Part shown: in pieces, positions 5,678-10,812 of the stretch
Layout of the letters: each line of letters begins with the position of its first letter
Numbering within the stretch: position 1 is the stretch's first letter
Assembly (NCBI GenBank): GCA_041580155.1
Contig: JBFGEI010000085.1
Span: 1 to 10,812 of the forward strand
Length of the DNA: 10,812 nucleotides
Reading direction: 5' to 3'
Source: Limimaricola sp041580155
Lineage (GTDB): Bacteria > Pseudomonadota > Alphaproteobacteria > Rhodobacterales > Rhodobacteraceae
Notes under the pieces: generated by a model
Seen by the model: only the letters and a program-made list of their open reading frames with translations
Told to the model about the DNA's origin: nothing
Database searches by the model: none
Program-made: the position numbers and the translations under genes

Positions 5678-5704
5678 CGGCCGGCTTCGCGCTACAAGCG
5701 ATGC

Positions 5705-7681
5705 ATGCTTACCGAACTTGGACATTTCTCGCTGATTCTGGGCTTTACCGTCGCCATCGTGCAGATGGTGGTGCCGATGATCGGAGCGCAGAAAGGGTGG
5801 CGCGGCTGGATGGCCGTGGCCGAACCCGCCGCCGCCGCGCAGTTCCTGTGCACCGGATTCGCCTTCGCGGCGCTGATGGTCGCCTTCGTCACCTCGGACT
5901 TCTCGCTGAGCCTGGTGGTCGACAACTCGCATTCCGCGAAACCGCTGATCTACCGAATCTCTGGGGTCTGGGGCAACCACGAGGGCTCGATGCTGCTGTG
6001 GCTGCTGATCCTGTCGGGCTTCGGCGCGGCGGCGGCCTGGTTCGGCGGCGACCTGCCGGAACGGCTGCGCGCCCGGGTGCTGTCGGTGCAGGCCTCGGTC
6101 GGGGTCGCGTTCTTCGCCTTCATCCTGTTCACCTCGAACCCCTTCGCCCGGCTGCCGGTGCCGCCGTTCGACGGCCAGGACCTGAACCCGCTGTTGCAGG
6201 ACCCCGGCCTCGCGTTCCACCCGCCGTTTCTCTACCTGGGCTACGTCGGCCTCTCGATGTCGTTCTCCTTCGCGGTCGCGGCGCTGATCGAAGGCCGGGT
6301 CGACGCCGCCTGGGCGCGCTGGGTCCGTCCCTGGACGCTGGCCGCCTGGATGTTCCTGACCGTCGGCATCGCGCTCGGGTCCTGGTGGGCCTATTACGAA
6401 CTCGGCTGGGGCGGCTTCTGGTTCTGGGACCCGGTCGAGAACGCCAGCTTCATGCCCTGGCTCTTCGCCACCGCGCTGCTGCATTCGGCGGTCGTCACCG
6501 AAAAGCGCGAGGCGCTGAAAAGCTGGACCGTGCTGCTGGCGATCATCGCCTTCGGGTTTTCGCTGCTCGGCACCTTCATCGTGCGCTCGGGCGTGCTGAC
6601 CTCGGTGCACGCCTTCGCCAACGACCCCGAGCGCGGCGTGTTCATCCTGGCGATCCTGTTCGTGTTCACCGGCGGCGCGCTGACGCTCTACGCGGCGCGG
6701 GCGCACGCGATGGAGGCCAAGGGCGTGTTCGGGCTGGTCAGCCGTGAAAGCGCGCTGGTCGCCAACAACGTCCTGCTGGCGGTGTCGTCGCTGGTGGTGT
6801 TCGTCGGCACGCTGTGGCCGCTGCTGGCCGAGATGGCCTTCGGCCGGGTGCTGTCGGTCGGCGCGCCGTTCTTCGACGCCGCCTTCACCCCGTTCTTCAT
6901 CGCGCTGGCGCTGATCCTGCCGCCGGGCGCGCTGCTTGGCTGGAAGCGGGCGACCGGGGCCAAGCTGGCGCGCCAGCTGGTGCCGGCGGCGGTGCTGGCG
7001 GCGGCGCTGGCTGTGCTGGGCTACGCGATCGGCTCGGGGCGCTCGGCGCTGGGGCCGCTCGGGCTGGCGCTGGGCGGCTGGGTGATCGGCGGCGCGATGG
7101 TCGACATGTGGATGCGCAGCGGCCGCGGCACGGTGGCGGCGCGGCTTGGCCGGCTGGCCCGGCTGCCCCGGGCCGACTGGGGCCGCGGCCTGGCGCATGG
7201 CGGTCTTGGCGTCACCTTCATCGGCATCGCCGGCCTGCTGTCCTGGCAGCAGGAAGACATCCGCGTCGCCGATATCGGCGACAGCTGGAGCCTTGGCGGC
7301 TACGAGATGACGCTCGATGACGTCACCCAGGGGCAGGGGCCGAACTACCTGACCACCATGGCGCAGATGACGGTGCGCGACGGCGGCGACGTGGTGGCGG
7401 TGCTTTATCCCGAAAAGCGGATCTACCCGGTCGCCGGCATGCCGACCACCGAGGCCGGGATCGACGGCGGGCTGTGGCGCGACCTCTACCTGGTGATCGG
7501 CGATCCGCAGGACGCCGGCGGCTGGGCGGTGCGCAGCCACGTCAAGCCGATGGCGGCGTGGATCTGGGCCGGTGCGATCCTGATGGCGCTGGGCGGGCTG
7601 CTGTCGCTGACCGACCGGCGGTTGCGGGTCGCCGCCGGGGCCAAGCGGCAGGCGGCGACGCCGCCGGTGGCGGCGGAATGA
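5705..7681 (+). CDS. ccmF: Heme lyase subunit CcmF (cytochrome c maturation)
   Basis: CcmF is the large integral-membrane heme handling protein that takes heme from CcmE and, with CcmH, attaches it to apocytochrome c; it corresponds to Ccl1 of R. capsulatus. The 658-residue protein has many membrane segments. The WWD domain is intact (G-S-W-W-A-Y-Y-E-L from about 225 and F-W-F-W-D-P-V-E-N-A-S-F at 238-249). The four conserved histidines are visible: His172 (F-H-P-P-F-L-Y), His260 (L-L-H-S-A-V-V), His302 (S-V-H-A-F-A) and His498 (L-A-H-G-G-L-G), matching E. coli His173, 261, 303 and 491. The start at 5705 gives the expected N-terminus M-L-T-E-L-G-H-F-S-L but has no evident Shine-Dalgarno; an in-frame ATG at 5651 would add 18 unlikely residues. 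It overlaps ccmH by 4 bases. Confidence 0.96.
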   Translation: MLTELGHFSLILGFTVAIVQMVVPMIGAQKGWRGWMAVAEPAAAAQFLCTGFAFAALMVAFVTSDFSLSLVVDNSHSAKPLIYRISGVWGNHEGSMLLWLLILSGFGAAAAWFGGDLPERLRARVLSVQASVGVAFFAFILFTSNPFARLPVPPFDGQDLNPLLQDPGLAFHPPFLYLGYVGLSMSFSFAVAALIEGRVDAAWARWVRPWTLAAWMFLTVGIALGSWWAYYELGWGGFWFWDPVENASFMPWLFATALLHSAVVTEKREALKSWTVLLAIIAFGFSLLGTFIVRSGVLTSVHAFANDPERGVFILAILFVFTGGALTLYAARAHAMEAKGVFGLVSRESALVANNVLLAVSSLVVFVGTLWPLLAEMAFGRVLSVGAPFFDAAFTPFFIALALILPPGALLGWKRATGAKLARQLVPAAVLAAALAVLGYAIGSGRSALGPLGLALGGWVIGGAMVDMWMRSGRGTVAARLGRLARLPRADWGRGLAHGGLGVTFIGIAGLLSWQQEDIRVADIGDSWSLGGYEMTLDDVTQGQGPNYLTTMAQMTVRDGGDVVAVLYPEKRIYPVAGMPTTEAGIDGGLWRDLYLVIGDPQDAGGWAVRSHVKPMAAWIWAGAILMALGGLLSLTDRRLRVAAGAKRQAATPPVAAE

Positions 7682-8124
7682 AACGGCTGGCGCTGATCCT
7701 CGCGCTGGTGCTCGCGACGCCGGTGCTGGCGGTGCAGCCCGACGAGGTGCTGGACGACCCGGCGCTGGAAGCGCGGGCCCGCGAGATCAGCACCGGGCTG
7801 CGCTGCCCGGTGTGCCGCAACGAGAACATCGATGACAGCAACGCCGGGGTGTCGCGCGACCTGCGGCTGCTGGTGCGCGAACGGCTGGTCGCTGGCGACA
7901 GCGACGCCGCGGTGGTCGAGGCGGTGGTGGCGCGCTACGGCGAATTCGTGCTGCTGCAGCCCGATGCGCGCGGCGCCAACCTGGTGCTCTGGCTGGCGGC
8001 GCCGGCGCTGCTGCTGCTGGCCGGCGGCGTCGCCTTCGTCAGCATCCGTCGCCGGTCGACGGCGCCCGACGAGGCGCTCAGCGAGGACGAGGAAGCCCGG
8101 TTGAAGGATCTGCTCGACCGGTGA
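7678..8124 (+). CDS. ccmH: Cytochrome c maturation thiol-redox protein CcmH
   Basis: CcmH keeps the apocytochrome CXXCH cysteines reduced and works with CcmF in heme ligation; it corresponds to Ccl2/CycL. The 148-residue precursor begins with a signal peptide (M-K-R-L-A-L-I-L-A-L-V-L-A-T-P-V-L-A, likely cut after Ala18). The redox motif L-R-C-P-V-C-R-N-E-N-I-D-D-S-N-A has Cys43 and Cys46, the family signature. One membrane anchor follows at about 100-122, and the tail is cytoplasmic and acidic, ending E-E-A-R-L-K-D-L-L-D-R. It corresponds to the short CcmH form without the CcmI-like TPR domain; no ccmI is in the window. The ATGA overlap with ccmF shows translational coupling. Confidence 0.95.
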   Translation: MKRLALILALVLATPVLAVQPDEVLDDPALEARAREISTGLRCPVCRNENIDDSNAGVSRDLRLLVRERLVAGDSDAAVVEAVVARYGEFVLLQPDARGANLVLWLAAPALLLLAGGVAFVSIRRRSTAPDEALSEDEEARLKDLLDR

Positions 8125-8194
8125 CGCTCGGTTCCGGCTTTCGCCGTCGCGCCAAGCCGTTAGGCTCTGGCCAGCTTCGGAGGAAAGGGCTGAC

Positions 8195-8971
8195 ATGGAC
8201 TACCAGACGATCACGCTGGACATCGCGGACGGCGTTGCGCTGCTGACGCTGTCGCGGCCGAACGTGATGAACGCGCTCAACACCCAGATGCGGGCCGAGA
8301 TCACCCATGCGGTGCGCGCCGCCGAGACCGACGCCGGGGTGCTGGTGATGACGGGCGCCGGGCGGGCGTTCTGCTCGGGGCAGGATCTCGGCGATGCCGG
8401 ATCTGCGGCCGAGATGGATCTCGAACGGGTGCTGCGCGACGAATACCTGCCGATGCTGCGGGCGATCACCGAGTCGCGGCTGCCGACCATCGCCGCGGTC
8501 AACGGTGCCGCCGCCGGGGCCGGCGCCAACCTGGCGCTGGCCGCCGACGTGGTGATCGCCGCCGAGTCGGCGCATTTCACCCAGGCCTTCACCCGGATCG
8601 GGCTGATTCCCGACGCCGGCGGCACCTGGGCGCTGCCGCGGCAGATCGGCGCGGCGCGGGCGATGGGGGCGGCACTGTTCGCCGACCGGATTCAGGCGCG
8701 GCAGGCGGCCGAGTGGGGGATGATCTACGAGGTCGCCGAGGACGACGGCTTCGAGGCGCTGTGGCGGTCGCGCGCGGCGCAGCTGGCGCAGGGGCCGACC
8801 GAGGCCTACCACCACCTGAAGACCGCGCTGCGCGCCAGCTTCGACAACAGCTTCGAAGAGCAGTTGATGCTCGAGGCCCGACTGCAGGGCGCCTGCGGTC
8901 GGACCCGGGATTTCCGTGAGGGCGTGGTGGCGTTCCTGCAGAAGCGTCCAGCGGCCTTCGAAGGCCGCTGA
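8195..8971 (+). CDS. PaaG-like enoyl-CoA hydratase/isomerase (crotonase) family protein
   Basis: A 258-residue crotonase-fold acyl-CoA enzyme of normal length. The first oxyanion-hole region R-A-F-C-S-G-Q-D-L lies at 57-65 and the second at N-G-A-A-A-G-A-G-A-N-L (102-112). The two catalytic Glu of true enoyl-CoA hydratases (rat Glu144 and Glu164) align with Asn112 and Phe132. Instead there is Asp140 in G-L-I-P-D-A-G-G-T-W-A-L-P-R, the arrangement of PaaG, the isomerase of the ring epoxide of phenylacetyl-CoA; E-W-G-M-I-Y-E-V near 173-180 also fits. No other paa genes are present, so its substrate is uncertain. GGAGGAAAGG (from 8179) is a good ribosome site. It follows ccmH by 70 bases and converges on the next gene with only 7 bases between stops. 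Confidence 0.88.
   Translation: MDYQTITLDIADGVALLTLSRPNVMNALNTQMRAEITHAVRAAETDAGVLVMTGAGRAFCSGQDLGDAGSAAEMDLERVLRDEYLPMLRAITESRLPTIAAVNGAAAGAGANLALAADVVIAAESAHFTQAFTRIGLIPDAGGTWALPRQIGAARAMGAALFADRIQARQAAEWGMIYEVAEDDGFEALWRSRAAQLAQGPTEAYHHLKTALRASFDNSFEEQLMLEARLQGACGRTRDFREGVVAFLQKRPAAFEGR
8951..8968. terminator. Perfect palindrome at convergent gene ends, possible bidirectional terminator
   Basis: GCGGCCTTCGAAGGCCGC is an 18-base perfect palindrome folding into a 7-bp stem with loop TCGA. It lies in the last codons (encoding A-A-F-E-G-R) of the crotonase gene and just beyond the stop of the converging gene. No U-tract exists on either side, so termination by it is uncertain. Confidence 0.4.
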
Positions 8972-8978
8972 GACCGGC

Positions 8979-9623
8979 TCAGGCGATCGAGCGCATCCGC
9001 ATGTCGGCGCTGCGCTCGATCGGCGGGAAGTTGTCGAACAGCCCGCCGAAGATCGACCCGTCCTTGGCGACCGCATCGCGCGGCTGCGCCTTGGCGGCCG
9101 GCGGCGCCGAGGGGAAGCGACCGGTCACCACCAGGGTTTCGCCGCCCTGGTGGTTGGCCGCCACCGGCACCAGCTGGACCGCGAAGTCGCGGCCCGCGAG
9201 GTCGGCGAGACAGATCGACAGACGCTCGTGCGACAGCACCGCCTTGGCGCGCCGCTGCACCGAAGCGCCGAAGCCCGCGACGTTGAGACCGAGGTTGGGC
9301 TTGCGCAGCGCCACGCCGCAATCGTAGCCGCGCGCCGCAGCCGCGCCGCCGCGCAGCGACGTGACCGCGCCCTTGGCGAAGCGCTGGTCGCGCAGCTCGT
9401 CACCCCAGGCACTCATCATGCCGAGAAGTTCGGGCGCGCCGAAATCGAAGAACACGGCGCCGAGCGCCAGGCCGGAACCCTGACCGTCGATCATCTCCAG
9501 ATCGAGCATCACGCTGCCGTCGGCCAGCTCGTGCAGCGCGACCCGCAGGTCGGCGACGCCGGTGACGGTGGTGCTGCAGCTCTCGGGGGTCGGAACGGCG
9601 GACAGGTAAGTTGTTTCGGTCAT
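8979..9623 (-). CDS. Protein of unknown function, 214 residues
   Basis: I cannot assign a function. The protein has 214 residues, no signal peptide and no membrane segment. The region at about 20-170 looks like one beta-rich domain: alternating hydrophobic strands (D-L-R-V-A-L-H-E-L-A-D-G-S-V-M-L-D-L-E-M), G-A-V-F-F-D-F-G near 55-62, Y-D-C-G-V-A-L-R, V-L-S-H-E-R-L-S-I-C-L-A-D-L-A-G-R-D-F-A-V-Q-L. From memory this pattern recalls a domain attached to secreted RTX-type calcium-binding proteins of marine bacteria, but the repeats themselves are missing; this is tentative. An Ala/Pro linker (about 171-184) leads to a short tail with G-L-F-D-N-F-P-P. The start at 9623 has AGAGGG 9 bases upstream. 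It is monocistronic, with a long regulated-looking upstream region and a convergent crotonase gene downstream. Confidence 0.75.
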   Translation of the reverse strand: MTETTYLSAVPTPESCSTTVTGVADLRVALHELADGSVMLDLEMIDGQGSGLALGAVFFDFGAPELLGMMSAWGDELRDQRFAKGAVTSLRGGAAAARGYDCGVALRKPNLGLNVAGFGASVQRRAKAVLSHERLSICLADLAGRDFAVQLVPVAANHQGGETLVVTGRFPSAPPAAKAQPRDAVAKDGSIFGGLFDNFPPIERSADMRMRSIA

Positions 9624-9632
9624 GTTCTATGT

Positions 9633-9638
9633 CCCTCT
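9633..9638 (-). promoter_or_regulatory. Ribosome binding site of the 214-residue protein gene
   Basis: AGAGGG on the minus strand, 9 bases before the ATG at 9621-9623. It lies inside the first copy of the direct repeat CCCTCTGAAT (9633-9642, second copy 9674-9683). Confidence 0.5.
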
Positions 9639-9683
9639 GAATACCAGTTTTAAAACACACGGCGTTTTGAACACCCTCTGAAT
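9633..9683. repeat. Direct repeat CCCTCTGAAT with GTTTTAAAAC palindrome
   Basis: The 10-mer CCCTCTGAAT occurs at 9633-9642 and 9674-9683, 41 bases apart. Between them lies the perfect 10-bp AT-rich palindrome GTTTTAAAAC (9647-9656). They sit directly in front of the 214-residue protein gene and may be regulatory, though a chance origin is possible. Confidence 0.35.
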
Positions 9684-9862
9684 CGCCCCCAAATGTGTCG
9701 AAACCGAGACGGGCGGAAATTGGTCGCTTGAAATGAAGCGCTGCGTCAATGACTTAACCTTTTAGACATGTGCATTGGTTAGACGTTCTGACGCAAGGGA
9801 AGGTGGAACCCCAAGCAAATAAGGGCGCCGCCAAATCGGGTCGAAAACACCTGATATAAGGG

Positions 9863-9882
9863 ACATGTCCAAATGGACAGGT
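9863..9882. repeat. Palindromic operator-like element, copy 1
   Basis: ACATGTCC-AAAT-GGACAGGT: 8-bp arms with one mismatch around a 4-base centre. It shares the 13-base block ATGGACAGGTCGG with copy 2. On the minus strand it is followed after 4 bases by TATATC (9853-9858), a possible -10 box, which would place the palindrome in the promoter spacer. The left flank also makes the perfect palindrome GGACATGTCC (9861-9870). Confidence 0.55.
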
Positions 9883-9932
9883 CGGCGGCCGCGTCCCTGG
9901 CGCTGTTGTATACGAGAACCCGGGACTGGAAC

Positions 9933-9977
9933 ATCGGGCCGCGGTTTCGGCTGAAAAACCGGCCGAAAAGCCCCGAT
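9933..9977. other. Large stem-loop between the two palindromes
   Basis: Outer arms ATCGGG (9933-9938) and CCCGAT (9972-9977) enclose inner arms TTTCGGC (9945-9951) and GCCGAAA (9962-9968) around a 10-base loop. It may be part of a transcript leader or a small RNA; neither strand shows a U-tract that would make it a terminator. Confidence 0.4.
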
Positions 9978-10004
9978 CCGGCTGATGGCAAAATTAAGGC
10001 AGCC

Positions 10005-10024
10005 ACCTGTCTATATGGACAGGT
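10005..10024. repeat. Palindromic operator-like element, copy 2
   Basis: ACCTGTCT-ATAT-GGACAGGT: 8-bp arms with one mismatch, same length and spacing as copy 1, 142 bases away and in the same orientation. On the minus strand TTAATT (9992-9997) follows after 7 bases. Joint consensus is AC(A/C)TGTC(C/T)A(A/T)ATGGACAGGT. The binding protein is unknown. Confidence 0.55.
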
Positions 10025-10059
10025 CGGGCGGATTTCCCGGCAAAGCCGCGAAGTGCCGC

Positions 10060-10095
10060 CAAACAAAACGGGCCCGGCATCGCTGCCGGACCCGT
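10060..10095 (-). terminator. Intrinsic terminator of gltA
   Basis: On the minus strand a 12-bp stem (arms 10084-10095 and 10068-10079, one G-U pair) with a GCGA tetraloop of the stable GNRA class is followed by TTTTGTTT. It starts 22 bases past the gltA stop codon. This is the best terminator in the window. Confidence 0.92.
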
Positions 10096-10117
10096 CCAGT
10101 GTCGATCAAATCGGTGA

Positions 10118-10812
10118 TCAGCGGCTTTCGATATCCACGTAATCGCGCGACTCGGCGCCGAGGTAGAGCTGCCGCGGCCGACCGATGCGCAGCTGCGGAT
10201 CGGCAAGCTGCTCTTTCCACTGCGACACCCAGCCGACGGTCCGCGCCAGCGCGAACACCGGGGTGAACATCGAGGTTGGGAAGCCCATCGCGTCGAGGAT
10301 GATGCCCGAGTAGAAATCGACGTTCGGATACAGCTTCTTGTCGACGAAATACGGATCCTCGAGCGCGATGCGCTCCAGCTCCTTGGCGACCTGCAGCGTC
10401 GGGTTGTTCTCGATGCCGAGCAGGTCGAGCACCTCGTCGGCGCTCTCCTTCATCACCTTGGCGCGCGGGTCGAAGTTCTTGTAGACCCGGTGGCCGAAGC
10501 CCATCAGGCGGAACGGGTCGTTCTTGTCCTTGGCGCGGGCGATGTATTCCGGGATCCGATCGACGGTGCCGATCTCGCGCAGCATCTCGAGACAGGCCTG
10601 GTTGGCGCCGCCATGCGCCGGGCCCCAGAGGCAGGCGATGCCGGCGGCGATGCAGGCGAAGGGGTTGGCGCCCGAGGACGAGGCCAGGCGCACCGTCGAG
10701 GTCGAGGCGTTCTGCTCGTGATCGGCGTGCAGCGTGAAGATCCGGTCCATCGCGCGGGCGAGGATCGGGTTCACTTCGTATTCCTCGGCCGGAACGCTGA
10801 AGCACATGCGCA
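10118..10812 (-). CDS. gltA: Citrate synthase, C-terminal part (runs off right edge)
   Basis: Condenses oxaloacetate and acetyl-CoA to citrate at the entry of the TCA cycle. The last 231 codons are present, about half of the usual roughly 430-residue type II enzyme; the start lies beyond the right edge. The catalytic residues are visible: His in L-W-G-P-A-H-G-G-A-N, His in G-F-G-H-R-V-Y-K, and Asp in P-N-V-D-F-Y-S-G. S-S-S-G-A-N-P-F-A-C-I-A and the C-terminal I-G-R-P-R-Q-L-Y are also typical. The terminator follows 22 bases after the TGA, so gltA is not co-transcribed with the next minus-strand gene. Identification is certain. Confidence 0.97.
   Translation of the reverse strand, partial: RMCFSVPAEEYEVNPILARAMDRIFTLHADHEQNASTSTVRLASSSGANPFACIAAGIACLWGPAHGGANQACLEMLREIGTVDRIPEYIARAKDKNDPFRLMGFGHRVYKNFDPRAKVMKESADEVLDLLGIENNPTLQVAKELERIALEDPYFVDKKLYPNVDFYSGIILDAMGFPTSMFTPVFALARTVGWVSQWKEQLADPQLRIGRPRQLYLGAESRDYVDIESR

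Larger units (their letters stand above)
9624..10117. other. 494-base intergenic region rich in inverted repeats
   Basis: There is no credible protein gene here. From the right it holds the gltA terminator (10060-10095), a 20-bp palindrome (10005-10024), a 45-base stem-loop (9933-9977), a second copy of the palindrome (9863-9882), an AT-richer stretch (9750-9860) with small inverted repeats such as CGCTT/AAGCG (9725-9740), and the direct repeats in front of the minus-strand gene. Base composition is noticeably less GC-rich than in the flanking genes. Confidence 0.6.

Noticed and set aside
5546..7540. 664-codon minus-strand open frame antisense to ccmF
   Set aside because: Shadow of ccmF: extremely rich in Arg, His, Gln and Asp with no domain. 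ccmF carries all family motifs on the plus strand.
9600..9607. Third GGACAGGT half-site, at the start of the unknown gene
   Set aside because: No matching left arm is present and the bases are explained by coding sequence; only two full palindromes exist.
9752..9781. TTAACC and GGTTAG in inverted arrangement, considered as a CtrA site pair
   Set aside because: Spacing and orientation do not fit TTAA-N7-TTAA, and each half has mismatches; kept out for lack of support.
9779..10066. 95-codon minus-strand open frame in the gap before the unknown gene
   Set aside because: It would begin at TTG inside the T-tract of the gltA terminator, has no ribosome site and runs through both palindromes. The translation has no recognisable feature.
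9873..10142. 89-codon plus-strand open frame starting inside palindrome copy 1
   Set aside because: No Shine-Dalgarno, spans the stem-loop and the gltA terminator, and ends antisense inside gltA.
1..10812. Search for tRNA, rRNA, CRISPR arrays, transposases, integrases and attachment sites
   Set aside because: None was seen. Apart from the two lysis genes there is no phage structural or integration gene, so a prophage is not supported.

Overview
The window is GC-rich, densely packed chromosomal DNA from an alphaproteobacterium, most likely a member of Rhodobacterales (the Rhodobacter/Roseobacter group). This rests on the close recognisable likeness of PurL, ArgC, CcmF, CcmH, citrate synthase and the LysR protein to that group, on the near-universal use of TGA stops (10 of the 11 stop codons seen), and on a gene-transfer-agent (GTA) type holin and muramidase pair. 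I see no insertion sequence, tRNA, rRNA or CRISPR array.

Layout from left to right. Bases 1-427 (minus) hold the 5' end of purL. Bases 428-834 lack a protein gene but hold a good candidate small RNA on the minus strand with its own intrinsic terminator. A LysR-type regulator (minus, 835-1743) is divergent from murI (plus, 2067-2879). Next comes a plus-strand run: argC, ccmE, a GH108 N-acetylmuramidase, a three-TM GTA-type holin, ccmF and ccmH (2938-8124), followed by a PaaG-like crotonase (8195-8971). Converging on it is a minus-strand gene for an unrecognised 214-residue protein (8979-9623). A 494-base gap (9624-10117) contains two copies of a 20-bp palindrome, a large stem-loop and a very good terminator for the last gene, gltA (citrate synthase), whose 3' part runs off the right edge on the minus strand.

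The central block couples housekeeping and lysis. ArgC acts in arginine synthesis. CcmE, CcmF and CcmH carry heme to apocytochrome c in the periplasm. Between ccmE and ccmF sit two genes that look like the lysis module releasing GTA particles or phage. All other junctions in argC-ccmH overlap by 1-10 bases. The only two gaps (47 and 58 bases) flank the lysis pair, and each contains a stable GC-rich hairpin. The first hairpin overlaps the Shine-Dalgarno sequence of the muramidase, which suggests how lysis genes could be kept silent inside a constitutive operon.

Other points for a second look: PurL has Leu where the family has its conserved catalytic His in the E-S-H-N-H-P motif; the candidate small RNA carries a CCUCCC anti-Shine-Dalgarno stretch; and paired palindromic operators lie upstream of the gene of unknown function.
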